DNA from: Acidimicrobiaceae bacterium
Lineage (GTDB): Bacteria; Actinomycetota; Acidimicrobiia; Acidimicrobiales; RAAP-2
Direction: 5' to 3'
Assembly: GCA_003141095.1 (NCBI GenBank)
Contig: PLKM01000039.1
Location: 35,285 to 99,284 of the forward strand
DNA: 64,000 nt
The notes below the pieces were generated by a model that was not told the DNA's origin, ran no database searches, and saw only the letters and a list, made by a program, of their open reading frames with translations. The translations under genes were made by a program, and so were the position numbers. Positions 18,960 through 28,053 of the stretch are shown piece by piece; position 1 is the stretch's first letter; each line of letters starts with the position of its first letter.

Positions 18960-19978
18960 CTATGACTATCGAATCACTCATTCGTGAGGCCAATCCCGTC
19001 GCCCGTTACGAGGTTCCGTCAATTGACGCAGACTCCGCCCGTCGACTGCTCGACCGCATACTCGCCACGCCGAGTCCACGGGCCACGGTCCGGCGGCCCC
19101 GAACAGTAGTGGCGATTGCGGTCGGTGCGCTGACGGCGGTCCTGTTGACAGCCCTGGTCCTGTTCGAGATCGTGGGCCAATCGACGCCTGCGACGGCGGT
19201 CCTCTTACGCCTTTCCAACGTTGCTGCGACACTGCCGAGGATCGGGGCACCGGTGCCAGGCCAGTTCCAATACACCAATTCACTTTCATCTGATTCGGTC
19301 GAGTACGCCCAACTACTCAACCACCCTTACTTGGTGAACTATGTTTCCCAGCGCCAGATCTGGGTCGGCCCAGACGGCTCGGGGCGACTACTGCAAACCT
19401 GGTCCGACCCGACGTTTCCAACGGCCCACGACCACGTCAACTGGGTCCTCTCGGGTTCACGGTCACTGGCGCGGTTGACGACAGACCAGACCTTCGGCGC
19501 GAAGAAACTTGCCGACGGACCGACCAATCTGTGGGCCCTGCCAACCAACCCGACGAAGTTGGCGGCGTTGATCGCCCGCCGGACAATCGAGGGAGGATTG
19601 GAGGGACCGAGCGAGGACTTCGTGCAGGTCGGCGATCTCCTGCGAGAGACCGACGCGCCGCCGGCCCTTCGGGCGGCTCTCTTTCGCGTCGCCACGAAGA
19701 TTCCCGGAGTGGAGTTGCTCGGACCAACGAAGGACCACCTGGGTCGAACGGGCATCGGACTCGCCTACTCGGCGGCGTCAAGTGATCCCTCGCGGGGTTC
19801 CGAAGAGCGCTATGTGCTCATCTTCAATCCGACGACCAGCGCCCTCTTGGGTGAACAGACGGTGGCCATCGATCCCTCCACCGGGGCCTCAACGGTAACG
19901 ACGTGGACGTCGTACGTCGCTACCGCGGTCGTGAACTCGACGACCGCGGTAGCGCCCACCGCTTCGCTGGGGCCGTAG
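18956..19978 (+). CDS. CU044_5270-like single-pass membrane protein, possible sigma-factor partner
   Basis: Overlaps the ECF stop codon (ATGA, 18956-18959); cytoplasmic N-terminus, one TM segment (TVVAIAVGALTAVLLTALVLFEIVG), extracytoplasmic domain. Confidence 0.7.
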   Translation: MTMTIESLIREANPVARYEVPSIDADSARRLLDRILATPSPRATVRRPRTVVAIAVGALTAVLLTALVLFEIVGQSTPATAVLLRLSNVAATLPRIGAPVPGQFQYTNSLSSDSVEYAQLLNHPYLVNYVSQRQIWVGPDGSGRLLQTWSDPTFPTAHDHVNWVLSGSRSLARLTTDQTFGAKKLADGPTNLWALPTNPTKLAALIARRTIEGGLEGPSEDFVQVGDLLRETDAPPALRAALFRVATKIPGVELLGPTKDHLGRTGIGLAYSAASSDPSRGSEERYVLIFNPTTSALLGEQTVAIDPSTGASTVTTWTSYVATAVVNSTTAVAPTASLGP

Positions 19979-20144
19979 CCGTGTCTCGCACCTCGCACGA
20001 CTCCGGAACTGGACGACCAGCCTTGAAGGTATACCTTGGGGAACAGCCACCTGACGGTAGGCGATGCTCGGAGATCCTGGAGGGCTGCCATCCAGAGCTA
20101 ACGAACATGAAGTTTCTCTTTCCGATTGAAGGGACGTCAGCGTT

Positions 20145-20837
20145 ATGAGTGCGGCTGTCTTCGGACCAACACTTCCCGTTGTGCTTGTGGTGATGCTTTT
20201 ACTGTTCGTCTTCATCATCTGGACGTTCTATGACATTGCGTCGCGACCCGCCTCCGACTTCTCGGGGCCCGGTCTGACGAAGACAGCCTGGTTACTCTTG
20301 CTGATCCTCTTCACAGTGTTTCTCACCCCGATAGGACTGGGCATGGCGATTTACTATCTGGCGAGTGAACGGCGCAAACTTCCAACCCCCGCCAATCGGT
20401 TGAAGCGCGAAAAGCTGAACCCGCTGTTCTACCTGTTGGCACTCCTGCTCGTGTTGGTAGTCCTGTTTGTGTTCGTTCACCCCTACGCGCAAGGCTCGGG
20501 TTCGCTCTCGCCGAGCGCACTAGTTACCGGTCGAGTTTCGGGCTGTGTCGTGAACGGACAACCGGGCGTCGTCGCTCCCGTGTCCATAAGCCTCACGGCG
20601 GGCAACGGCAATGTCGAGCGTTTGACCATTCGCGGAACCGGCGGCTCATTCTCGATGGCAATCTCTCCTGGCAACTACAAGATGGTGGCCAAAGTGAGGG
20701 TTTCAGCATCACACACGACTTATCATCATTGGGCAATCGCCTTTGCCAAACCCAAGACGTCGTCCCCGCAGCCCGCCAATCCTCCGACCATTCTGGCCGT
20801 GTCGATAACGTCACCGTGCAAATCGTCCCCTTCATAG
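20145..20837 (+). CDS. Hypothetical membrane protein with PLDc_N-like N-terminal TM region
   Basis: Three hydrophobic segments (LPVVLVVMLLLFVFIIWTFYDIASRP...TAWLLLLILFTVFLTPIGLGMAIYYL... LLALLLVLVVLFVFV) and C-terminal soluble region. Confidence 0.6.
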   Translation: MSAAVFGPTLPVVLVVMLLLFVFIIWTFYDIASRPASDFSGPGLTKTAWLLLLILFTVFLTPIGLGMAIYYLASERRKLPTPANRLKREKLNPLFYLLALLLVLVVLFVFVHPYAQGSGSLSPSALVTGRVSGCVVNGQPGVVAPVSISLTAGNGNVERLTIRGTGGSFSMAISPGNYKMVAKVRVSASHTTYHHWAIAFAKPKTSSPQPANPPTILAVSITSPCKSSPS

Positions 20838-21050
20838 CAACTGGATTGCGTCGCACGGTGGCGATCGTGCTCTGCATCAATTGCGTCCAATGACCACCCA
20901 GATGAACCAGCGAGAGAAGACGTTCACAACGTCGCAGGTCCGATTCCAAGCGCTGAAGGCTACGAAGCCAGAACCCGAAATGCAAGCGAACCGAAGGTGG
21001 CCGCCGACGCGTTCGACGTTGACTCAATTATTGGCGCGGAGGTATCTCTC

Positions 21051-21824
21051 TCACGGTGAGATCTTCGTCATCTTCGCTGTTCGATTGGGAGGGCGAAACA
21101 TCGCAAAGGGGTCCGTCACCAATAGAGTTCGATCGGTGAATCGGTAGAGCGCCGCTGGTCGACCGCCCGATGAGGAGGGTGACAAGACGGCGTTGGTGGG
21201 TTCAATAATCTCTCGGCGCAAGAGGACCCTCTGCAGATTCGTCGAAGTGATCGCGTGGCCGAGGCACGCCTCATACACGGTTCTCAACTCCGCAATACTG
21301 AAGACGCCGGGCACCAATGCGTAACCCACATTGGTGTAGGTGAGTTTGGCCCGAAGACGCTCGCGGCCGGAACGAATAATCGACGCGTGATCGAATGCGG
21401 TGGGCGGAAGCTCATCGACCGCAAACCACGCCGTATCGCTCGGTACCGAGGGGTTCAGATCAGTCGACACCAGAGCAATGTAGGCGGTCGCGATTGTCCG
21501 TTCCCGCGGATCTCGTTCAACGTCGCTACGGGTCTCCAACTGCTCGAGGTATGCAACATCGGTGAGGTCAACTTTGGAGGCGAGATGGCGCCCGAGGGAT
21601 GATCCCAGCCGCTCAACGTCGCTGAGCGGCCCACCCGGCAACGCCCAAAACCCACCGAAGGGCTCTCGTGCTCTTCGCCACAAGAGTGAATGCAGCCGAC
21701 CGTCGCGGACCTGAAAGACGGCGGCGAGCACTTCATGGCGGAACCGCCCACTGAGTTCGCTCGTCTCATCACCCTCACTTGTCCGAGCGTTTGAGGATTC
21801 ATCTGAATTTTGACGAACGTCCAC
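21051..21824 (-). CDS. NrtR-like transcriptional regulator (Nudix-like domain plus C-terminal winged helix)
   Basis: VLAAVFQVRDGRLHSLLWRRAREPFGGFWALPGGPLSDVERLGSSLGRHLASKVDL (Nudix fold, degenerate box) and YTNVGYALVPGVFSIAELRTVYEACLGHAITSTNLQRVLLRREIIEPTN...GGRPAALYRF (NrtR wHTH). Divergent from nadABC. Confidence 0.85.
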   Translation of the reverse strand: MDVRQNSDESSNARTSEGDETSELSGRFRHEVLAAVFQVRDGRLHSLLWRRAREPFGGFWALPGGPLSDVERLGSSLGRHLASKVDLTDVAYLEQLETRSDVERDPRERTIATAYIALVSTDLNPSVPSDTAWFAVDELPPTAFDHASIIRSGRERLRAKLTYTNVGYALVPGVFSIAELRTVYEACLGHAITSTNLQRVLLRREIIEPTNAVLSPSSSGGRPAALYRFTDRTLLVTDPFAMFRPPNRTAKMTKISP

Positions 21825-21843
21825 GACTCATGGTAACTTAAAT

Positions 21844-21876
21844 CAGAGGTTTTCGCCTATTAGGCGAAAACCTCTG
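21844..21876. promoter_or_regulatory. Perfect 33-bp palindrome, candidate NrtR operator for nadABC
   Basis: CAGAGGTTTTCGCCTA T TAGGCGAAAACCTCTG: 16-bp arms around one central base, between the NrtR-like gene and nadA. Confidence 0.8.
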
Positions 21877-21901
21877 TGCATGGATATATCCGCCTCAGTA
21901 A

Positions 21902-22948
21902 ATGGACCTGAAGTTTGCGTCGATCTACTACTCCCAGCAAGGTCAGATTTTGGAAACCACAGAGATCGGCTCGCACCATATCTCGCTTCGCGAGTGGTCC
22001 GACGAAGTGAAACGGCTCGCCAGAGAACGCGACGCCATCATCCTCGCGCACAACTATCAACGCCCCGAGATCCAAGACGTGGCTGACCATGTCGGCGATT
22101 CGCTCGCGCTTTCTCGAATCGCCGCCCAAAGCAGTGCTTCGACCATCGTTTTCGCGGGCGTCTATTTCATGGCCGAGACCGCGAAGATCCTGGCACCCGA
22201 GCGAACGGTCCTGATACCCGAACCCCGGGCTGGCTGCTCGCTCGCCGACAGCATCGACGCGGACCAGTTGCGCGAGTGGAAGTCCCAGCACCCCGGAGCC
22301 GTGGTGGTGGCCTACGTGAACACCAGCGCCGAGGTGAAGGCCGAGAGCGATCTGTGCTGCACGTCCGCGAATGCCGTGGAAATCGTGGCGGGCATACCGA
22401 GCGATCAAGAGGTTCTGTTTCTGCCCGACCAGTTCCTTGGCGCGCACGTGCAAAGAGCAACGAAGAGGGAGAATATGCATATCTGGATGGGCGAGTGCCA
22501 CGTCCACGCCGGCATAAGCCCGCAAGATCTCCGCCGCAAGGCCGCGGCCGCTCCGGAGTCCGAACTCTTCATCCACCCCGAGTGTGGATGTGCGACGCCG
22601 GCACTGTGGCTGTCGGGAACCGATGATCTTCCCGCAGAGCGGACCCACGTGCTTTCCACTGGCGGGATGCTCGAACGGGCGCGAACCACTCGCGCGCGCT
22701 CGGTGCTCGTCGCAACCGAAACCGGCATGCTGCATCAGTTGCGAAAGGCCAATCCCTCGGTGCAGTGGGAGCCGGTGAACGCGAAAGCGGAGTGCGTGTA
22801 CATGAAGATGACGACGCCGGAAGTGCTCTTGCGCTGCCTTCGCGACGGAACGACCGAAGTGGAGGTTGACGCCGAGATTGCCACACGGGCCCGTCGCGCG
22901 GTCGAAGCAATGATCGCCGTCGGCGCGTCATCACTGGGGGGCGAATGA
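21902..22948 (+). CDS. nadA: Quinolinate synthase
   Basis: [63 protein letters not shown]. Confidence 0.96.
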   Translation: MDLKFASIYYSQQGQILETTEIGSHHISLREWSDEVKRLARERDAIILAHNYQRPEIQDVADHVGDSLALSRIAAQSSASTIVFAGVYFMAETAKILAPERTVLIPEPRAGCSLADSIDADQLREWKSQHPGAVVVAYVNTSAEVKAESDLCCTSANAVEIVAGIPSDQEVLFLPDQFLGAHVQRATKRENMHIWMGECHVHAGISPQDLRRKAAAAPESELFIHPECGCATPALWLSGTDDLPAERTHVLSTGGMLERARTTRARSVLVATETGMLHQLRKANPSVQWEPVNAKAECVYMKMTTPEVLLRCLRDGTTEVEVDAEIATRARRAVEAMIAVGASSLGGE

Positions 22949-24585
22949 GCTTGCCACCTCCCCGGTTCCTGCCCGCAGTGAATCTCTCGTGGAACCGCGA
23001 CACCGACATTGTCATCGTCGGCACGGGAGCTGCGGGACTCAGTGCGGCGTTGGCCGCGTCAAAAATAGGTCGAAAAGTAATCTTGATCTGCAAGGGTGAT
23101 CTTCTCAGTGGTTCCACTCCCCTCGCCCAGGGTGGCCTCGCGGCAGCGATGGACCTATCGGACTCGTTGGATGCCCACGTCTCGGACACCCTCGTCGCCG
23201 CGGCGGGGCTCGCCGTTGAGTCATCAGTTCGCGAGCTGGTGACGGCCGCACCGCAAGCCGTTCGGTCGCTCTGCGGGCTCGGCGCCCGCTTCGATAATGG
23301 ACCCCTCGGCCTCGAAGGAGGCCATTCTCATCGTCGAATCGTCCACGCCGGCGGCGACGCGATCGGAGCTGAACTCCACCGGGTACTTCGCCAGGCGGTG
23401 CTTGACTCTGACGTGGAAATCCTGGAGAACACGGCGGCCATCGACGTCCTAAAGGACGCCGCCGGCGACGTGGTGGGAATCATCGCCGGGCGTGTGGGCC
23501 GCGTGAGCACTCAGCCGCTCGACACGGGTGCCATAACGGCGCGCGCGGTCGTCCTCGCGACCGGAGGCTTTGGTCAGGCGTACGCCTCATCAACGAATCC
23601 TGCAGAAGTGACCGGAGACGGACTGGGTCTCGCGGCTCGAGCCGGGGCGGAGCTCACAAACATTGAGTTCGTCCAATTTCATCCAACCGTGTTTTACGTT
23701 CCCGGTCGGCGTGGCCAATCACCCCTCATCACCGAGGCACTTCGCGGCGCGGGTGGAACCATCACCGACGTACACGGAAGATCGGTGATGCGTGGCCACC
23801 ATCCTCTGGGTGATCTCGCTCCGCGCGACGTTGTCTCGTTCACAATGCTGCAGCGCATGAATTCGAACGACGGCCCCTCGACTCATCTGTGGCTCGATGC
23901 CCGAGGAGTGGGAGCACGACGCCTGGAGGAGGAGTTCCCGACCACCGTCGAAATCTGTCGGAGTCTGGGCGTTCACCCGGCCAGTGAACCGATTCCAATC
24001 GCTCCGGGAGCCCACTACGCGTGTGGAGGCATCCGCGCGGACCTCGACGGCAACACTTCGCTGCACGGACTCTACGCGGTGGGAGAGGTCGCCTGCACCG
24101 GAGTGCACGGCGCCAATCGTTTGGCTTCGAACTCTCTGACCGAAGCCATGATCAGCGGCGCTCGACTTGGACAGCATCTCGCCGACGTCTTGTCCAGCCG
24201 CCGCGACACGTTGTCGGCGCCGCTCCTCAGCTCACCCGGCGTCGGTGCGGGAGTCGATCCGGCGACGCGCGAAGCGCTCGCCGCGCAAATGTCGAGGCAC
24301 GCCGGCGTCCTCAGGAATTGCGCCGGCTTAGGGAGCATTCTCGAAACGCTCGAAATGACTCCCGAGGCTCCGTTCGCGCCGCTGGACCTTGCGACACTCG
24401 AAGCGACCAATCTGCACACCGTTTCACTGTTGGTCTCCAGCGCGGCATCGATGCGAGAGGAGAGTCGCGGGTGCCATCGCCGAAGTGACTTTGCACAGAC
24501 CAGCGACGATTGGGCGCAACCGCTGTGCCTTCAAATCGTTGAGGGCGAGGTCGTCGCCCAGGCTGGAGCAATGGCCGACACATGA
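22945..24585 (+). CDS. nadB: L-aspartate oxidase
   Basis: [91 protein letters not shown]. Overlaps nadA by 4 bp. Confidence 0.95.
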   Translation: MSLPPPRFLPAVNLSWNRDTDIVIVGTGAAGLSAALAASKIGRKVILICKGDLLSGSTPLAQGGLAAAMDLSDSLDAHVSDTLVAAAGLAVESSVRELVTAAPQAVRSLCGLGARFDNGPLGLEGGHSHRRIVHAGGDAIGAELHRVLRQAVLDSDVEILENTAAIDVLKDAAGDVVGIIAGRVGRVSTQPLDTGAITARAVVLATGGFGQAYASSTNPAEVTGDGLGLAARAGAELTNIEFVQFHPTVFYVPGRRGQSPLITEALRGAGGTITDVHGRSVMRGHHPLGDLAPRDVVSFTMLQRMNSNDGPSTHLWLDARGVGARRLEEEFPTTVEICRSLGVHPASEPIPIAPGAHYACGGIRADLDGNTSLHGLYAVGEVACTGVHGANRLASNSLTEAMISGARLGQHLADVLSSRRDTLSAPLLSSPGVGAGVDPATREALAAQMSRHAGVLRNCAGLGSILETLEMTPEAPFAPLDLATLEATNLHTVSLLVSSAASMREESRGCHRRSDFAQTSDDWAQPLCLQIVEGEVVAQAGAMADT

Positions 24586-25463
24586 ATCGAAACCTGCTCG
24601 AAACACTGAACAGAGCGGACATCGAACCACTCGAGTTGCAACGCCTTGTCGATCTCGCCTTGGCGGAGGACCTTCGATTTGGTCCCGACGTCACCAGCGA
24701 CGCAACGATTCCTAGCGACCAAGTCGCCGTGGGCGACGTGACCGCCCGAGCACGCGGCGTCGTCAGCGGGGTCCCGGTGGCACTCGTGGTCCTCGAGACG
24801 GTGGGCTTCCCCCTGTCGGGGGTCACCGTCGTTCGCAACGACGGTGACTCGGTCGAGCCCGGAAGCGTCGTTCTCGAGATTGCGGGTCCGCTACGACCGA
24901 TGCTGCTCGCCGAGCGCACCCTGTTGAACTTCATGACCCATCTGTCCGGTATCGCCACTGCAACCAACGCCTGGGCGCGCGCGCTGGAGGGGACCAACTG
25001 CAAGGTCCGTGACACCAGAAAGACGACGCCCGGACTGCGCCAACTCGAGAAGTATGCGGTCAGATGTGGCGGAGGAACTAACCACCGAATGGGACTCGGC
25101 GACGCGGCTCTCATCAAGGACAACCACATCGCGGCCGCCGGCGGCATCGTCCAAGCCGTGGCCGCCGTTCGCTCGGCCGATCCAGACATCGAGCTGGAAG
25201 TCGAGTGCGACACGCTCGAGCAGGTTCGTGAGGCTCTCAGCGCACATTGTTCGCTCATACTTCTTGACAACATGGACTTGAATGAAATCAAGTCCGCAGT
25301 CAACATCGCCCGCGAGTCGCCGGGAGTCCGACTTGAAGCCAGCGGGGGCATGGAACTCGCTGGTGCCGGCGCGGTCGCCAGGACGGGCGTGAATTTCATT
25401 GCGGTGGGGGCGCTCACCCATTCGTTCAGCGCCCTCGATTTGGGCCTCGATCTTCGCAGCTAG
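24582..25463 (+). CDS. nadC: Nicotinate-nucleotide pyrophosphorylase (carboxylating)
   Basis: LAEDLRFGPDVTSDATIP; ERTLLNFMTHLSGIATAT; VRDTRKTTPGLRQLEKYAVRCGGGTNHRMGLGDAALIKDNHI; EASGGM. Overlaps nadB by 4 bp. Confidence 0.96.
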   Translation: MNRNLLETLNRADIEPLELQRLVDLALAEDLRFGPDVTSDATIPSDQVAVGDVTARARGVVSGVPVALVVLETVGFPLSGVTVVRNDGDSVEPGSVVLEIAGPLRPMLLAERTLLNFMTHLSGIATATNAWARALEGTNCKVRDTRKTTPGLRQLEKYAVRCGGGTNHRMGLGDAALIKDNHIAAAGGIVQAVAAVRSADPDIELEVECDTLEQVREALSAHCSLILLDNMDLNEIKSAVNIARESPGVRLEASGGMELAGAGAVARTGVNFIAVGALTHSFSALDLGLDLRS

Positions 25464-25646
25464 GCATCAACCGCGTGCCAACGTGCGCTTCGCGTCTGGT
25501 TGCGCGACGAGCCTTTCAACATAGGCGTGTCAGCGCGAGGCGCCAATCGCCCGTTTCTGCTCGACATCTCGTGACGGCCCTGTTAAATGTTGCACCGTTC
25601 GGACAAAACCTCGTCGACGGTTTTGAAAGTGCGTAATGATTGAACT

Positions 25647-26183
25647 ATGAACTGTCCAAAATGCGGTGCCGACGTATCCGATTCGTACTGCCTCGCCTGC
25701 GGAACCCAAGTTGCAAGACTTGGCGTACTCGACCCCCTAACGGAGAAAGTACTAGCTCGTTGGGGAGTGCGCGTCGCCGCCACGATCATCGATTTCCTGA
25801 TCCTCGCCATTCCCGAACTGATTCTCCGATCTGTTCTCGGCAACGACGTCGGTTCGAGTATCTACATCCTCATTTTTGGAATCTACCTCGTCACCCAGTG
25901 GACCCTGTACGACGGTCGGAGCGTGGGCAACCGTGTCGCTCACTCCCAGACGCTGGACGCGAAAACCGGGCACTCCATCACCGGCCTGCAGGCATTCAAC
26001 CGCTACCTCTATCTCGAGATCTACGCATTTGTCGACCTCTTTGGCGCCGTCGAGGGGTCCAACGCCATTGTGCTGCTCGCCGGGCTTTACGCGCTCGTCG
26101 ACAACCTCTTTCCGCTCTTCGACGCGCGCAAGCAGACGCTGCACGACAAGTTCGCCAACACCATCGTGGTCATGACCGATTAG
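25647..26183 (+). CDS. RDD family membrane protein with N-terminal zinc-ribbon
   Basis: MNCPKCGADVSDSYCLACGTQ (two CxxC) followed by RVAATIIDFLILAIPELIL... WTLYDGRSVGNRVAHSQTLDAKTG... DARKQTLHDKFANTIVV. Confidence 0.88.
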   Translation: MNCPKCGADVSDSYCLACGTQVARLGVLDPLTEKVLARWGVRVAATIIDFLILAIPELILRSVLGNDVGSSIYILIFGIYLVTQWTLYDGRSVGNRVAHSQTLDAKTGHSITGLQAFNRYLYLEIYAFVDLFGAVEGSNAIVLLAGLYALVDNLFPLFDARKQTLHDKFANTIVVMTD

Positions 26184-26214
26184 GTACTAACGCCCCACGG
26201 TCAACGAACTATCG

Positions 26215-27378
26215 CTACGCGTTCACCGGGTGCGGCATGCACAGATCGTCGTACTCGGCGATCACGATCGGACCAGCATCCTCGCCGCACGCGGGACACG
26301 AGGGATCTCGACGCACCTTGAACGTGCGAAAACTCTGATCGAGGGCGTCGTAGGTGAGGAGACGGCCGACGAGCGGGTCGCCGAGCTCGAGAATCAGTTT
26401 GATGGTTTCGACGGCCTGGATTGATCCGACAATCCCCGGCAACACCCCGAGCACGCCGGCTTCGGCGCAGCTCGGCGCGAGCTCGGCGGGCGGTGGCTCG
26501 GGAATCATGCAGCGGTAGCAGGGTCCGATGTAGGGGTTGAAGACGGTGATCTGGCCTTCGAAGCGAAAAATCGATCCGTGCACCACGGGGATGTTCTTCA
26601 ATAGTGCGGCGTCGTTGACGAGGTAGCGAGTCGGAAAGTTGTCCGTGCCGTCGACAATGACGTCGTAACCATCGAAGATCTCCAGGACGTTGTCGGCGCC
26701 GAGGCGAGTGTCGTAGGTGACGACCTTGACGTCAGGGTTCATGGCCTCAAGCGTGAGCCTGGCGCTGTCGACCTTTCGCATGCCCACGCGCTCAAGATTG
26801 TGCAAGATCTGGCGTTGCAGGTTCGACGAGTCCACCACGTCCATGTCAATGATGCCAATGGTCCCCACGCCTGCCGCGGCCAGGTACAGCGCGGCGGGCG
26901 AACCAAGTCCTCCCGCACCGAGGAGCAGAACCTTCGCGTCGAGTAACTTCATCTGTCCGGCTTCGCCAACTTCGGGCAGCAGCAGGTGGCGGTGGTAGCG
27001 CACCCGTTGATCCTGGGTCATCGCACGCGGAGTCTCCCAGACGAGCCCCTCGTCCTTCCACTTGTTGAAGCCGCCGATCACCGAGACCACGTCGGTGTAG
27101 CCAAGTTCTTGGAGGGTCTTCGTGGCGAACGCCGATCGAACGCCGCCCGCGCAGTAGACGGCGATGGGCGCCTTCTTGTCGGGCAGGCGACCTTCTATGG
27201 CAAACTCCAGATTGCCCCGAGCGACGTGGACGGCACCGGGCACGGCACCCTGCTCGTGCTCGTCAGGCTCGCGCACGTCGAGCAGTGTGTAGTGGTCGAG
27301 ACGCGCGGCGACCTCGTGCGGGTCGATCTCACGGATCTCGGCCTTCGCGGCATTCAGTAGTTCTCGAGGTGATGGCAA
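26215..27378 (-). CDS. Rhodanese domain fused to ThiF/MoeB-type adenylyltransferase
   Basis: N-terminal rhodanese (LLDVREPDEHEQGAVPGAVH...VYCAGGVRSAFA) then MoeB (RYHRHLLLPEVGEAGQMKLLDAKVLLLGAGGLGSPAALYLAAAGVGTIGIID; CYRCMIPEPPP; CPACGE). Confidence 0.93.
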   Translation of the reverse strand: MPSPRELLNAAKAEIREIDPHEVAARLDHYTLLDVREPDEHEQGAVPGAVHVARGNLEFAIEGRLPDKKAPIAVYCAGGVRSAFATKTLQELGYTDVVSVIGGFNKWKDEGLVWETPRAMTQDQRVRYHRHLLLPEVGEAGQMKLLDAKVLLLGAGGLGSPAALYLAAAGVGTIGIIDMDVVDSSNLQRQILHNLERVGMRKVDSARLTLEAMNPDVKVVTYDTRLGADNVLEIFDGYDVIVDGTDNFPTRYLVNDAALLKNIPVVHGSIFRFEGQITVFNPYIGPCYRCMIPEPPPAELAPSCAEAGVLGVLPGIVGSIQAVETIKLILELGDPLVGRLLTYDALDQSFRTFKVRRDPSCPACGEDAGPIVIAEYDDLCMPHPVNA

Positions 27379-27456
27379 CGGTCGCTCCTTCTACGTCTCT
27401 AAATCCTACCGGCTGGGTCAACATTCAATTCCAACACACCTGCTAAACCACATCCA

Positions 27457-28053
27457 GTGGACCTTCAACACTTACTCAGCCAACGCCGGATGGTTCGGTC
27501 CTTCGACGGCACCCCAGTTGACCCTGACTGGCTCGACGAATACTGTGCCAGCGCGCTCTGGGCACCGAGCGCTGGCAATAGCGCGGGCGTTCGAATGCAC
27601 ACAATTGATTCTGAACTCGTTGCAGGCTACTTTGACGTCGCCACCGACGAGCAGTGGCGCCGGACAGCGAGGCGGGCCGAGGGCCTGCGAAGGGCGGGCG
27701 CCGTCGTGCTCGTCACCTCGCGCCCCCAGGACTACGTCGCACGCTACGTCGAGCCCGACAAGGCCTCATCGGGTCTCGGCGAGCACAGCGCCTGGCCGAT
27801 CCCCTACTGGCACGCCGACGCCGCGATGGCGACGATGGCGCTGCTCTTGTTGCTCGAGGAGAGTGATTGGCAGGCCACGCTCTGGGGTAATTTTCGAAAC
27901 GCTGAACGCGTGCTCGCGTGGGCCGGCATTGAAGACGAGGTGCTTTTTGGTGCCGTTCTCATTGGCAAGGCCGACGGGAACGACGTTCCTTCATCGTCGC
28001 TTGCCCGCAGTGTCCCGTCGCGCGCGTCGCGGGTGCGCCGCATCCGGGGCTAA
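27457..28053 (+). CDS. Nitroreductase family protein
   Basis: GTG start; LLSQRRMVRSFDGTPVDPDWLDEYCASALWAPSAGNSAGVRMH; WQATLWGNFRNAERVLAWAGIEDEVLFGAVLIGKA. Confidence 0.85.
   Translation: MDLQHLLSQRRMVRSFDGTPVDPDWLDEYCASALWAPSAGNSAGVRMHTIDSELVAGYFDVATDEQWRRTARRAEGLRRAGAVVLVTSRPQDYVARYVEPDKASSGLGEHSAWPIPYWHADAAMATMALLLLLEESDWQATLWGNFRNAERVLAWAGIEDEVLFGAVLIGKADGNDVPSSSLARSVPSRASRVRRIRG

Noticed and set aside
24311-25417. 368-aa minus-strand ORF opposite nadC
   Set aside because: Shadow ORF of a high-GC gene; Ser/Arg/Thr-rich composition and no domain, while nadC on the other strand is unambiguous.
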